Shown piece after piece: positions 9,341 to 18,360 of a stretch of 64,000 nucleotides of DNA; the stretch's first letter is position 1; every line of letters begins with the position of its first letter. The position numbers and the translations under genes are program-made. This DNA comes from Rathayibacter oskolensis (GTDB lineage Bacteria > Actinomycetota > Actinomycetes > Actinomycetales > Microbacteriaceae). The notes below the pieces were generated by a model. The model ran no database searches and was not told where the DNA came from. It saw only the letters and a program-made list of their open reading frames with translations. Location: assembly GCF_900177245.1 (NCBI RefSeq), contig NZ_FXBM01000001.1, positions 1,240,001-1,304,000 of the forward strand. The letters are read 5' to 3'.

Positions 9341-10495
9341 TCAGCGCCGCCGCAGCACCAACGCTGTCACATCGTCCTGGGCCCCCGCGCTGAGCGCGAG
9401 TGCGGCGAGGTGCTCGAACAGCGCCTCGTCGTCGAGGTGGCGGACGAGCTCGGCGAGGCGGTCGAGAGCCGCGAGCGTGCCGTCGTAGAGATCGAGGACC
9501 CCGTCGCTGCAGGAGAACAGCGTGTCGCCCCGCTGGAGGATCCGGGAGTGCTCCTCCCACTGGACGTCGTCGGCGATCCCGATCGGCAGACCCGCCGTGG
9601 TGAGCCGCTCGACGGAGCCGTCGGCCCGCAGCAGCATCGTCAGTCCGTGACCCGCGTCGACGAAGGAGAGCCGGCCGTCGACCGTGTCGAGCCCGGCGAT
9701 GAACGCGGTCGCGAACGTCGCTGTCGCGGTGAGGTCCTGCAGCAGTTGCCTGTTCACCGCGGACACGGCCTCGGCCGGAGCCGCGTCGGGCCGCGCTTGG
9801 AAGGCCGAGCGGATCGCCGAGGCGATGATGGCCGCTCCCGTCCCCTTGCCCATCACGTCGACCACCTCGAGCGCGAGGCGGTCTCCGCTGAACCGCCACG
9901 ACGCGTAGTCGCCGGCGACGTCCTGCGCGGGCAGGGTCGACCCGGCGACGCTCCAGTCGTCCAGGACGAGTGCCGCCGGCTTCAACCGCCGCTGCAGCTC
10001 CGCGGCCCGGCTCGACGACGCGATCTCGCGCAGCTCCCTCTCGGCCCACCGTCCGAGCTCCTCGAGGACGCGGCCCTCCTCCTCCGTGAAGTCGCGCGGG
10101 ACCTGGTCGTAGACGCAGATCGTGCCCACCCGCACGCCGTCGCCGACCGTGAGCGGTCGACCGGCGTAGAAGCGGAGGTGCGGGTCGCCGGTCACGGATC
10201 CGCGATCGGCGAAGCGGGCGTCGGCGGAGGCGTCCTCGATCACCAGGAGGTCGGGCTGCTGGACCGTGACGTCGCAGATCGAGTCGGCCCGGGGGATCCG
10301 GCTCGTCAGCGGCGGCCGCTGCGGCGACTTCGTGTACTGCGTCGACTCCTCGATGATGTTGATCTCGGCCGACGGGACGCGCAGGAGCTGGCGGGCGACC
10401 CGGGTGATGCGGTCGAAGCGCTCCTGCGGTCCCGACCCGGAGAAGTCGAGGGAGGCGACGGCCGCGAGGCGGACCCGCTCGCGCTCGTCCGTCAC
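9341..10495 (-). CDS. GAF-domain PP2C/SpoIIE-type serine phosphatase (RsbU-like)
   Basis: 384 residues: a GAF-type sensor domain (~20-165) and a SpoIIE/PP2C phosphatase (~185-384). The metal-binding Asp residues appear in DVMGKGTGAA, FSCSDGVLDLYD and AQDDVTALVL. By family knowledge such enzymes dephosphorylate the STAS antagonist in partner-switching cascades. GTG 10495 overlaps the TGA of the kinase gene by 4 bp (GTGA), so the three genes form one operon. The GAF ligand is unknown. No sigma factor is encoded alongside. Confidence 0.88.
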   Translation of the reverse strand: MTDERERVRLAAVASLDFSGSGPQERFDRITRVARQLLRVPSAEINIIEESTQYTKSPQRPPLTSRIPRADSICDVTVQQPDLLVIEDASADARFADRGSVTGDPHLRFYAGRPLTVGDGVRVGTICVYDQVPRDFTEEEGRVLEELGRWAERELREIASSSRAAELQRRLKPAALVLDDWSVAGSTLPAQDVAGDYASWRFSGDRLALEVVDVMGKGTGAAIIASAIRSAFQARPDAAPAEAVSAVNRQLLQDLTATATFATAFIAGLDTVDGRLSFVDAGHGLTMLLRADGSVERLTTAGLPIGIADDVQWEEHSRILQRGDTLFSCSDGVLDLYDGTLAALDRLAELVRHLDDEALFEHLAALALSAGAQDDVTALVLRRR

Positions 10496-10905
10496 GACCG
10501 GCGCCGTTCGCGCACGATCGACCAGATGTTCTGACCGTCGACCCGGTTGTACTCGAAGCGGGTCACCAGCGCCTGGATGAAGGGGATGCCGCGCCCCGCC
10601 TCCGCCCACTCGTCCGGCATGTCGCGCGGTGCGGTCACGTCGAGATCGGGCGCCGACGCGGAGTCGTTGAGCACCGCCCGCAGCTCCCGGTCGTCGACGC
10701 TGATCTCGACGAGGCAGATGACGTGCCGGGTCGAGCGCGCGTGCTGGACCACGTTCGAGGTCAGCTCGGAGAGCGCGGTCTCGAACGCCATCCGATCCCA
10801 GGAGCCCACGCCGGGCGACTCCGCCCAGATCTCGCCGAGGGCCTCGTGCACCGCGGTCAGCCCGTCGTCCGGGGGCGTGCGGATGACGAACGAGCGCTCA
10901 GACAC
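10492..10905 (-). CDS. anti-sigma factor-type serine kinase (RsbW-like)
   Basis: 137-residue GHKL ATPase domain. The N-box is LSELTSNVVQHAR, and GRGIPFI is a degenerate G-box. Family role: binds a sigma factor or other target and phosphorylates the STAS antagonist. GTG 10905 lies inside the end of the STAS gene (8-bp overlap), pointing to translational coupling and equimolar synthesis. Another in-frame start at 11010 would overlap the STAS gene by over 100 bp and is rejected. Confidence 0.85.
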   Translation of the reverse strand: MSERSFVIRTPPDDGLTAVHEALGEIWAESPGVGSWDRMAFETALSELTSNVVQHARSTRHVICLVEISVDDRELRAVLNDSASAPDLDVTAPRDMPDEWAEAGRGIPFIQALVTRFEYNRVDGQNIWSIVRERRRS

Positions 10906-11230
10906 GGTAGGCGTCCTCGACGTTCTCGGCCGTGCCGAGGAGACGGTCGAGGTTCGAGAGCTCGAGCACCATGGCCGGCTGCTCGGCGGGCGCGGCGACC
11001 CGCAGGTCACCGCCGGCGCGACGGGCCTCCTTGAGGCACGCCACCAGCACGCCGAGACCCGACGAGTCGAGGAACTCGATCCCGGCGAGGTCGATGACGA
11101 TGCGCAGGTCTCCGTCGGTGACGGCCCGCAGCACCACGGCCTCGAACTCGGGCGCGGTCGACAGATCCAGTCGCCCCACCGGTCGGACGACGACGATGTC
11201 GGGCTCGATCTTCTCGGTGCTGAGCTCCAT
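10898..11230 (-). CDS. STAS-domain anti-anti-sigma factor (RsbV-like)
   Basis: 110 residues forming one STAS domain. The phosphorylatable serine lies in IEFLDSSGLGVLV near residue 57. When unphosphorylated such proteins sequester the RsbW-like kinase encoded next. ATG 11230 has AGGAGG 5 nt upstream. First gene of the three-gene partner-switching operon STAS, kinase, phosphatase. Confidence 0.9.
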   Translation of the reverse strand: MELSTEKIEPDIVVVRPVGRLDLSTAPEFEAVVLRAVTDGDLRIVIDLAGIEFLDSSGLGVLVACLKEARRAGGDLRVAAPAEQPAMVLELSNLDRLLGTAENVEDAYRV

Positions 11231-11356
11231 GAGTCCTCCTGACGGGCGGGTCGGGTCCGGGTCCGTCAGACGACGACGGTACAAGGGATCCGGGGGCGCC
11301 GCTCGTCGGATCTGCCCCGGATCGGCCCCGCCGGGGGCACGCAGGGAGACGATCCC

Positions 11357-11986
11357 TCAGACCTGATGCCGCGTCGAGACGATGTTCTGGTGTGCGAGCC
11401 GGCGCAGCGCTGCGAGGACCGGCTCGTAGAGAGTCGTGCCGAGGACGGCGTACTGCACCGCCGCAGCCGGATCATCGGCCGGCAGGTCGGCGAGTTCCGC
11501 TTCAGCGATGGCCTGGATCGACGGACCGTAGGAGCGGGCCCTCTCCTCGACCGCGGCCAAGCCCGCCTCCTCCGCCGCCTCGAGCGCACGATCGAGCTGC
11601 GCGACCGCGGGCATCCGGGGACGGAAGACCGGCCCCAGCATCGCCGTCGCCCGGAACGCACGGGGGTACTCCTCGGCGAGGTCCTCCTCGGCCACGATCA
11701 CGTCGTCCCGGTCGTCGGCAGTGGCCCCGATCGCCTCCGCCAGCAGCTCGGTGAGAGCGCCGTCGGGGTGGTCGAGGACCTGCAGGATCCTCTTGGTCCG
11801 CGCGAGGGGGAGGCCGGCGACCGTCGTCAGGGCCTTGATGACGAGGAGCCGCTCGAGGTGAGCGTCCCCGTACTCGGCTCGTCGCGCATGGACGGCCTCG
11901 CCCGGCGACAGCATCCCCTCGCGCAGGTAGAACTTGACACTCGCCAGCGTGACGCCCGATCGGCTCACCAGCTCTGAGATCTGCAT
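11357..11986 (-). CDS. MerR-family transcriptional regulator
   Basis: 209 residues. The N-terminal winged helix (residues 1-70) reads ISELVSRSGVTLASVKFYLREG, with the MerR tyrosine/arginine recognition features; a ~140-residue helical effector domain follows with no metal-binding cysteines, so a metal sensor is unlikely. ATG 11986 is preceded by GGAGGAG. A GATAG-N4-CTATC palindrome lies over its presumed promoter, consistent with autoregulation. The neighbours (partner-switching operon and cofD) do not reveal a target. Confidence 0.85.
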   Translation of the reverse strand: MQISELVSRSGVTLASVKFYLREGMLSPGEAVHARRAEYGDAHLERLLVIKALTTVAGLPLARTKRILQVLDHPDGALTELLAEAIGATADDRDDVIVAEEDLAEEYPRAFRATAMLGPVFRPRMPAVAQLDRALEAAEEAGLAAVEERARSYGPSIQAIAEAELADLPADDPAAAVQYAVLGTTLYEPVLAALRRLAHQNIVSTRHQV

Positions 11987-12002
11987 CCGGGCTCCTCCGA
12001 TG

Positions 12003-12016
12003 GATAGCGCACTATC
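12003..12016. promoter_or_regulatory. palindromic operator candidate before the MerR gene
   Basis: GATAG and CTATC form perfect 5-bp arms around CGCA. On the minus strand it abuts a TACGAT hexamer that could serve as -10 for the MerR gene. Either the MerR protein or another dimeric repressor could bind; which one is not shown by sequence. Confidence 0.4.
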
Positions 12017-12042
12017 GTACGCCCGACCCCGCCGGACGCGGG

Positions 12043-13029
12043 TCAGGCGCGAGCGGCCGCCAGGGCGTCGGCCGCCAGACGGACCGAGGTCGCGCGGTCG
12101 CGGAGCCAGAGCGGTACGGAGTGCACCCGGAGGCCGGTCGACTCGAGTGCGGGGACCGAGGCCGCGTCCTCCTCGCCGACCAGCCAGGCGTCGAGCAGGC
12201 CGCCCGCGGTGCGGGATCCGTAGTGGCGGCCGACCGCCTCGGCCGAGGTCTCGACTCCGATGGCCGGGAGGCAGGCGTCGGCCATTCCGCGGACGACCGC
12301 ACCGCCGATGATCGGCGAGACGCCGACGACCGGGGCCGCCGTGCGGCGGACCGCTTCGGCGATGCCGGGGATCCCCAGGATCGTGCCGATCGAGACGACC
12401 GGGTTCGACGGGGCGACGAGGACGGCGTCGGTGTCGGCGATCGCCTCGAGGACGCCGGGGGCGGGGCGCGACCGCTCGACGTTCGTCTGGACGAAGCGGC
12501 GGGCGGGGGAGGAGGCGCGCAGCCGCACCCACCACTCCTCGAAGTGCAGCTCGCGGATCCCCTCGCCGGGGAGGTCGACCTCGACGTGGGTCTCGACGTC
12601 GTCGTCGGACATCGGCAGGAGGCGGACGCCGAGCGGCCAGCGGGCGGTGATGCGCGCGGTCGCCTCCGACAGCGTCAGGCCGTCGCGGAGCATCGAGGTG
12701 CGGGCGATGTGCGTGCCGAGATCGAGATCGCCCAGGGTGAACCACGGCCAGCCGACGCCGAACGCCGCGAGCTCGGCCGAGACCCGCTCCGTCTCGCCCG
12801 CGCGGCCCCAGCCCCGCTCGGTGTCGTTCACGCCCCCGAGGGCGTAGGTGAGGGAGTCGAGGTCCGGGCAGACCTTGAGGCCCGCGAGCCACATGTCGTC
12901 GCCGGTGTTCGCGACGACCGTGATCTCGGAGGTCTCGCCTCCCGCCGCCTCGAGATCGCGGAGGTGCTCCCGCACGGCCGAGGTGAAACGGGCGCCGCCG
13001 ACGCCGCCGGCCAGGATCGTGATGCGCAT
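12043..13029 (-). CDS. cofD: 2-phospho-L-lactate transferase
   Basis: Joins a lactyl or enolpyruvyl-phospho-guanosine donor to the deazaflavin Fo, making F420-0 (dehydro-F420-0 in actinobacteria). 328 residues, full length. The N-terminal nucleotide motif ILAGGVGGARF, then NTGDDMWLAGLKVCPDLDS and SNPVVSIGTIL, are all typical. A TACCGT hexamer at 13041-13036 (minus) ends 6 nt before ATG 13029: leaderless. No other F420 gene (fbiB, fbiC, cofC) is in the window. It diverges from the operon containing an LLM-type oxidoreductase that might use F420. Confidence 0.93.
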   Translation of the reverse strand: MRITILAGGVGGARFTSAVREHLRDLEAAGGETSEITVVANTGDDMWLAGLKVCPDLDSLTYALGGVNDTERGWGRAGETERVSAELAAFGVGWPWFTLGDLDLGTHIARTSMLRDGLTLSEATARITARWPLGVRLLPMSDDDVETHVEVDLPGEGIRELHFEEWWVRLRASSPARRFVQTNVERSRPAPGVLEAIADTDAVLVAPSNPVVSIGTILGIPGIAEAVRRTAAPVVGVSPIIGGAVVRGMADACLPAIGVETSAEAVGRHYGSRTAGGLLDAWLVGEEDAASVPALESTGLRVHSVPLWLRDRATSVRLAADALAAARA

Positions 13030-13105
13030 CCGGTCACGGTACCGCGAGCAGTGCCCCGCGACGGATTCCTTGTTCTCGATGCCTTAATGCTGCGGATCTC
13101 CGCCG

Positions 13106-13137
13106 GAAACACCCGGGAAACGTCGGAGGACGACGAT
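13106..13137 (+). promoter_or_regulatory. GlnR-type box and -10, pyrimidine operon
   Basis: GAAAC at 13106-13110 and again at 13117-13121, an 11-bp direct repeat, followed after 10 nt by GACGAT (13132-13137) as possible -10. The box would cover the -35 region. The repeat resembles the actinobacterial GlnR half-site pair. The leader to the nitrilase ATG would be about 140 nt. Confidence 0.5.
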
Positions 13138-13285
13138 GGACCCCTGTCCACGGAGTCGGACGGGGACCGCGATTGCCTTCGGGCCGACCGCGGACCACAG
13201 TGGGACCACGGCCCCTCGGCTCCGCATCCGCACATGACAGCACCGCGGAGACCCGCGCCGGGTCGCCCAAGGCATGGAGGTACCG

Positions 13286-14134
13286 ATGACCATCGTCCGA
13301 GCGGCAATCACGCAGACCACGTGGACCGGCGACAAGGAGTCGATGCTCGACAAGCACGAGCAGTTCGCCCGCGACGCGGCGGCGCAGGGGGCGCAGATCA
13401 TCTGCTTCCAGGAGCTGTTCTACGGCCCGTACTTCGGGATCACCGAGGACAAGAAGTACTACCGCTACGCCGAGCCCGCCGACGGACCGATCGTGCAGCG
13501 CTTCGCGGCTCTCGCGAAAGAGCTCAACCTCGTCACCATCCTCCCGATCTACGAGGAGGACATCACGGGCGTGTACTACAACACGGCCGTGGTGGTCGAC
13601 GCCGACGGCACGATCCTCGGCAAGTACCGCAAGCACCACATTCCGCACCTCGACCGCTTCTGGGAGAAGTTCTACTTCCGGCCCGGCAACCTCGGCTACC
13701 CGGTCTTCGACACCGCCGTCGGCAAGGTCGGCGTCTACATCTGCTACGACCGGCACTTCCCGGAGGGCTGGCGCGAGCTGGGCCTGAACGGTGCGCACCT
13801 GGTCTTCAACCCCAACGCGACCAAGCCCGGTCTCTCGAACCGCCTGTGGGAGGTGGAGGGGCCGTGCGCCGCCGTGGCCAACGGCTACTTCGTGCTGCAG
13901 CCCAACCGCGTGGGGCGCGAGGACAACGAGTACGGCGAGCTCGCCGTCGACTTCTACGGGACGAGCCAGGTCATCGACCCGCGCGGGAACTTCGTCGGCG
14001 AGAAGGGGTCGGGGGAGAGCGAGGAGATCGTGATCCGCGACCTCGATCTCGACATGGTGCAGCAGATGCGCGACGACTGGCAGTTCTACCGCGACCGCCG
14101 TCCCGAGTCGTACACCAGCATCCCCCAGCCCTGA
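13286..14134 (+). CDS. nitrilase-superfamily N-carbamoyl amidohydrolase, likely beta-ureidopropionase
   Basis: Hydrolyses N-carbamoyl-beta-alanine (or a related N-carbamoyl amino acid) to the amino acid, CO2 and ammonia. 282 residues. The Glu-Lys-Cys triad is visible: CFQELFYG (Glu near 45), GKYRKHHIP (Lys near 118) and YICYDRHFPE (Cys near 152). GNLGYPVF, FNPNAT and FYGTSQV resemble animal beta-ureidopropionases. I choose ATG 13286 because GGAGG (13277-13281) precedes it at 4 nt; the upstream ATG at 13274 overlaps that site. First gene of the operon with dihydropyrimidinase, LLM oxidoreductase and an ABC importer. N-carbamoylputrescine or N-carbamoyl-D-amino acid hydrolase are alternatives. 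Confidence 0.85.
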   Translation: MTIVRAAITQTTWTGDKESMLDKHEQFARDAAAQGAQIICFQELFYGPYFGITEDKKYYRYAEPADGPIVQRFAALAKELNLVTILPIYEEDITGVYYNTAVVVDADGTILGKYRKHHIPHLDRFWEKFYFRPGNLGYPVFDTAVGKVGVYICYDRHFPEGWRELGLNGAHLVFNPNATKPGLSNRLWEVEGPCAAVANGYFVLQPNRVGREDNEYGELAVDFYGTSQVIDPRGNFVGEKGSGESEEIVIRDLDLDMVQQMRDDWQFYRDRRPESYTSIPQP

Positions 14135-14163
14135 CGACGAGCCGCGAGAACCGAGGAGCATCG

Positions 14164-15603
14164 ATGAAGACCCTCATCACGAACGGCACGGTCGTCAACG
14201 CGACCGGCACCGCCACCGCCGACGTCCTGATCGACGGCGAGACGATCGCCGCGGTGCTCGCGCCCGGCTCGACCCTGCTGGGGTTCGACCTGGCCGCGAA
14301 CGTCGACCGCGTGATCGACGCGACCGGCAAGTACGTCATCCCCGGCGGGATCGACGCGCACACGCACATGGAGATGCCGTTCGGCGGCACGAACGCCTCC
14401 GACACCTTCGAGACCGGCACGCGGGCCGCGGCCTGGGGAGGCACCACCTCCATCGTCGACTTCGCCGTGCAGTACCCGGGCGAGAGCGTCGTCGAGCGCT
14501 ACGGCGCGTGGCAGGAGAAGGCCGCCGGCAACTGCGCCATCGACTACGGGTTCCACCAGATCCTGTCGGACGTGCAGGACTCGTCGCTCGTCGCGATGGA
14601 CGAGCTGATCGCGGAGGGAGTGACCAGCTTCAAGCTGTTCATGGCCTACAAGGGCGTGTTCCTCTCGGACGACGGCCAGATCCTGCGGGCGTTCCAGAAG
14701 GGCGCCGAGAACGGCGCGATGATGATGATGCACGCCGAGAACGGCGCGATCATCGACGAGCTGGTCAAGCAGTCGGTCGCCGCCGGCAGGACCTCGCCCT
14801 ACTTCCACGGGCTCACCCGGCCGTGGCAGGCCGAGGAGGAGGCGACCCACCGGGCGATCATGATCGCCGATCTCACGGGCGCTCCGCTCTACGTGGTGCA
14901 CGTCTCGGCGAAGCAGGCGGTCGAGCAGATCGCGGCGGCGCGCGACCGCGGGATGAACGTGTTCGGCGAGACCTGCCCGCAGTACCTCTACCTCTCGCTC
15001 GAGGAGCAGCTCGGCGCGTCCAGCGAGGAGTGGGGCGACTTCGAGGGCGCCAAGTGGGTCTGCTCCACTCCGCTGCGCTCGAAGGCGGAGGGGCACCAGC
15101 ACCACATGTGGCAGTCGCTGCGCACCAACGACATCCAGATGGTCTCCACCGACCACTGCCCCTTCTGCATGAAGGGCCAGAAGGACATGGGCCTCGGCGA
15201 CTTCTCGAAGATCCCGAACGGGATCGGCTCCGTCGAGCACCGCATGGATCTGATGTACCAGGGCGTCGTCTCGGGGCAGATCACGCTGCCGAGGTGGGTG
15301 GAGCTCACGTCGACGACTCCTGCGCGGATGTTCGGGATGTACGGGAAGAAGGGCGTGATCCAGCCGGGCGCCGACGGGGACGTCGTGGTCTACGACCCGA
15401 ACGGCCACACCTCGATCGGCATCGGCGAGGGGCGCACGCACCACATGAACATGGACTACTCGGCCTGGGAGGGCTACGAGATCGACGGGCACGTCGACAC
15501 GGTGATCTCGCGCGGCAAGGTCGTCGTCGACGGCGGCGACTACATCGGCGCCAAGGGCGACGGCAAGTACATCAAGCGGGGCCTCTCTCAGTATTTGATC
15601 TAG
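14164..15603 (+). CDS. hydA: dihydropyrimidinase / D-hydantoinase
   Basis: Binuclear zinc amidohydrolase opening dihydrouracil, dihydrothymine or 5-substituted hydantoins. 479 residues, normal length. Metal ligands: DAHTHMEM (His58/60 region), the carboxylated Lys in SFKLFMAYKG (near 155), MMHAENG, VHVSA and STDHCPF (Asp near 325). ATG 14164 follows GAGGAG at 7 nt, 29 nt after the nitrilase stop. The nitrilase would process its N-carbamoyl product, giving the last two steps of reductive pyrimidine breakdown. Confidence 0.94.
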   Translation: MKTLITNGTVVNATGTATADVLIDGETIAAVLAPGSTLLGFDLAANVDRVIDATGKYVIPGGIDAHTHMEMPFGGTNASDTFETGTRAAAWGGTTSIVDFAVQYPGESVVERYGAWQEKAAGNCAIDYGFHQILSDVQDSSLVAMDELIAEGVTSFKLFMAYKGVFLSDDGQILRAFQKGAENGAMMMMHAENGAIIDELVKQSVAAGRTSPYFHGLTRPWQAEEEATHRAIMIADLTGAPLYVVHVSAKQAVEQIAAARDRGMNVFGETCPQYLYLSLEEQLGASSEEWGDFEGAKWVCSTPLRSKAEGHQHHMWQSLRTNDIQMVSTDHCPFCMKGQKDMGLGDFSKIPNGIGSVEHRMDLMYQGVVSGQITLPRWVELTSTTPARMFGMYGKKGVIQPGADGDVVVYDPNGHTSIGIGEGRTHHMNMDYSAWEGYEIDGHVDTVISRGKVVVDGGDYIGAKGDGKYIKRGLSQYLI

Positions 15604-15638
15604 GCGATCCGCAAGCCCCCTGCAGCAAAGGAACCCCC

Positions 15639-16655
15639 ATGGACTTCGGAGTCGTCCTCCAGACCAACCCGCCCGCGTCGCGCACCGTCGCCCTCGCCGT
15701 CCTGGCCGAGACCTACGGCTTCGACTACGCGTGGACCTTCGACTCGCACCTGCTCTGGCAGGAGCCGTACGTCATCTACTCGCAGATCCTCGAGAAGACC
15801 CACCGGATCACCGTGGGCCCCATGGTGACCAACCCGGCCACCCGCGACTGGACGGTGATCGCCTCCCTGCACGCGACGCTGAACGAGATGTACGGCAATC
15901 GCACGGTCTGCGGGATCGGGCGGGGCGACTCCGCGGTTCGGGTGACGGGCGGCGCCCCCACGACGCTGAAGACGCTGCGGGAGTCGATCCACGTCATCCG
16001 CGAGCTCGCGAACAGCCGCTCTGTCGAGTACAACGGCTCGACCCTGCAGTTCCCGTGGAGCCGCGGCTCGTCCCTCGAGATGTGGGTCGCGGCCTACGGG
16101 CCGCTCGCCCTGAAGCTCGCCGGCGAGGTCGGCGACGGCTTCATCCTCCAGCTCGCCGACCTCGACATCGCGCGCTGGATGATCAGCACGGTCAAGGAGG
16201 CGGCCGCGAACGTCGGCCGCGACCCGGAGTCGCTGCAGTTCTGCGTCGCGGCGCCGATGTACATCGGGACCGACCGCGAGCACATGCGCGACCAGTGCCG
16301 CTGGTTCGGCGGGATGGTCGGCAACCACGTCGCCGACATCGTCGGCCGCTACGGGACCTCGGGGGCCGTGCCGCAGGCCCTGACCGACTACATCGCGGGG
16401 CGCGAGGGATACGACTACAACGAGCACGGGCGGGCCGGCAACACGCACACCGCCTTCGTGCCCGACGAGATCGTCGAGCGCTTCTGCGTGCTCGGGACCG
16501 CCGACGAGCACATCGAGAAGCTGAAGGCGCTCGCCGAGATCGGTGTCACGCAGTTCGCCGGCTACCTCCAGCACGACAACAAGGAGGAGACGCTGCGGGT
16601 GTACGGCGAGGCCGTGATCCCGGCGCTCGCCGACCACATCGTGGCGAAGGCATGA
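15639..16655 (+). CDS. LLM-class (luciferase-like) flavin/F420-dependent oxidoreductase
   Basis: 338-residue TIM-barrel protein of the bacterial luciferase/Mer superfamily. It starts MDFGVVLQTNPPASRTV, with TFDSHLLWQEP near residue 37 and WVAAYGPLALKLAGEVGDG near residue 148, typical of the F420-dependent branch related to methylenetetrahydromethanopterin reductase. AAAGGAA precedes the ATG at 6 nt. It is locked into a pyrimidine/hydantoin operon, and its stop overlaps the next gene's ATG by 4 bp. It may perform the redox step that PreTA does elsewhere, or an oxidation of a side substrate; FMN rather than F420 use cannot be excluded. Confidence 0.85.
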   Translation: MDFGVVLQTNPPASRTVALAVLAETYGFDYAWTFDSHLLWQEPYVIYSQILEKTHRITVGPMVTNPATRDWTVIASLHATLNEMYGNRTVCGIGRGDSAVRVTGGAPTTLKTLRESIHVIRELANSRSVEYNGSTLQFPWSRGSSLEMWVAAYGPLALKLAGEVGDGFILQLADLDIARWMISTVKEAAANVGRDPESLQFCVAAPMYIGTDREHMRDQCRWFGGMVGNHVADIVGRYGTSGAVPQALTDYIAGREGYDYNEHGRAGNTHTAFVPDEIVERFCVLGTADEHIEKLKALAEIGVTQFAGYLQHDNKEETLRVYGEAVIPALADHIVAKA

Positions 16656-17530
16656 TCTCGCGGACCGCGACGCGCAGCGTCCTCCTCGGCGCGGCCGGTC
16701 TGCTCCTGCTCGCTCTGATCTGGGAGGCGTACAAGGCGCTGGGTCCCGAGGCCGGTGTGGTCGTCGGCGGCGTCACCGTGCTCCCGCGCACCAGCGCCAT
16801 CGCCATGCCGCACCTCTGGGAGATCGCCGGTCGGCTCGTCGAGCCGGTGACCGGCGCTCGCGGAGCTCCCGCGCTGTGGCTCGCGGTGCTGCAGGCGAGC
16901 GCGTTCTCGCTGGGCGTCGCGGCCGTCGGCTGGGTCGTCGGAGTCGCCGTGGGGCTGCTGCTCGCGCTGCTGATGCAGCGCTTCCGGACCGCGGAGTCGG
17001 CCGTGCTGCCGTGGATCGTGCTCAGCCAGACGGTCCCGCTCATCGCGATCGCCCCGCTCGTGCGCCGCTGGGGCTCGCAGCTCGAACTCGGCGCGTTCAC
17101 CTGGGAGAACTGGATGTCGGTGGCGCTGATCGCCTCCTACCTCGCCTTCTTCCCCGTCTCGATCGGCGCGCTCCGCGGTCTCGGCTCTCCGACGACGAAC
17201 CAGGTCGAGCTGATGCGCGTCTACGGCGTCGGCTGGTGGAAGACCCTCGTGCGCCTCCGGCTGCCGGCGAGCGTGCCCTACCTGATCCCGGCGCTGCGCC
17301 TCGGCGCGGTCAGCGCGGTCGTCGGGACGGTCGTCGCCGAGGTCTCGATCGGCCTGCGCGGCGGGATCGGCCGCATGATCATCGAGTTCGCCTCCGCCGC
17401 CGGCGGCGATCCCGCCAAGCCCTGGGCCCCGATCCTCGGGGCGGTGCTGGTGGGTCTCGCGGCCGCCGGAGCCGTCGCGCTGATCGGCACCGCCCTCCGT
17501 CCGTTCCGTCGAGGGGAGCAGCCCGCATGA
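16652..17530 (+). CDS. ABC transporter permease, nitrate/taurine/pyrimidine type
   Basis: 292-residue inner-membrane permease of the SsuC/TauC/NMT1-associated class. Hydrophobic segments at ~8-25, 75-105, 118-140, 160-180, 222-240 and 265-285, with the EAA-type loop around ELMRVYGVGWWKTLVRLRLP (residues ~188-207) that contacts the ATPase. ATGA overlaps with genes on both sides show tight coupling. Together with the second permease downstream it likely forms a heterodimeric pore importing the pyrimidine or hydantoin substrate of the operon. Confidence 0.88.
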   Translation: MISRTATRSVLLGAAGLLLLALIWEAYKALGPEAGVVVGGVTVLPRTSAIAMPHLWEIAGRLVEPVTGARGAPALWLAVLQASAFSLGVAAVGWVVGVAVGLLLALLMQRFRTAESAVLPWIVLSQTVPLIAIAPLVRRWGSQLELGAFTWENWMSVALIASYLAFFPVSIGALRGLGSPTTNQVELMRVYGVGWWKTLVRLRLPASVPYLIPALRLGAVSAVVGTVVAEVSIGLRGGIGRMIIEFASAAGGDPAKPWAPILGAVLVGLAAAGAVALIGTALRPFRRGEQPA

Positions 17531-18360
17531 GCACGGCAGCCCGTACGAGCACCGCAGAACCGGCGGTCGTCGTCGACGCCGTCACGAAGACCTTCGCCAC
17601 GAAGAAGGCGGCGAGCGTCACCGCGCTGCAGGACGTCTCCCTGCAGATCGCTCCCGGCGAGTTCGTGTCGCTGATCGGACCCTCCGGGTGCGGCAAGTCG
17701 ACCCTGCTGCGCCTCATCGCCGATCTCGACGAGCCGAGCTCGGGCGCGATCACCGTCTTCGGCAAGACAGCCAGGCGGGCGCGCCTCGACCAGGAGTACG
17801 GCATCGCCTTCCAGCAGGCCGGTCTGCTGCCGTGGCGCACGATCCGGGCGAACATCGCCCTGCCGCTCGAGCTGCACGGTGTCGCCCCCGCGGCCCGGCG
17901 GACCCGGGTGGACGAGCTCCTGGCGCTGGTCGGCCTCGGCGACTTCGCCGACTCGTACCCCGATCAGCTCTCCGGAGGCATGCAGCAGCGCGTCGCCATC
18001 GCCCGCGCTCTCGCCGAGAGCCCTCGCCTGCTGCTGATGGACGAGCCCTTCGGCGCCCTCGACGAGATGACGCGCGAGCGGATGCAGACGGAGCTCCTGC
18101 GCATTCGGCGCGAGACCGGCGCCGCCGTGGTGTTCGTCACCCATTCGATCCCGGAGGCGGTGTTCCTCTCGGACCGCGTCGTCGTGATGTCGCCGCGGCC
18201 GGGTCGCATCCGGGACGTCCTGGACATCGCGCTCCCCGACTCCTCCGAGCGCGATGCCGGAGTCCGTGAGGACACGGCGTTCTTCCGCGACGTCGGAGCC
18301 GTGCGCGAGCTGCTGCACGGCGACGCGGCCGCTGTGCCGCGCGGAGTGGAGAACCGGTGA
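17527..18360 (+). CDS. ABC transporter ATP-binding protein
   Basis: 277-residue ATPase of the SsuB/TauB type powering the importer. Walker A GPSGCGKST (near residue 54), Q-loop FQQAGLLPW, signature LSGGMQQR, Walker B LLLMDEPFGALDE and the switch His in VFVTHSIPEA are all present. An ATGA overlap with the upstream permease and a GTGA overlap with the downstream one place it between two permease genes. Confidence 0.95.
   Translation: MSTAARTSTAEPAVVVDAVTKTFATKKAASVTALQDVSLQIAPGEFVSLIGPSGCGKSTLLRLIADLDEPSSGAITVFGKTARRARLDQEYGIAFQQAGLLPWRTIRANIALPLELHGVAPAARRTRVDELLALVGLGDFADSYPDQLSGGMQQRVAIARALAESPRLLLMDEPFGALDEMTRERMQTELLRIRRETGAAVVFVTHSIPEAVFLSDRVVVMSPRPGRIRDVLDIALPDSSERDAGVREDTAFFRDVGAVRELLHGDAAAVPRGVENR

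Noticed and set aside
13106-13121. Reading the GAAAC pairs as -35 elements of an ECF sigma factor
   Set aside because: ECF promoters usually carry one GGAAC-type -35 with 16-17 nt to a CGT-type -10. Here there are two half-sites 11 bp apart and sigma70-like -10 hexamers. Not excluded outright, but GlnR fits better.
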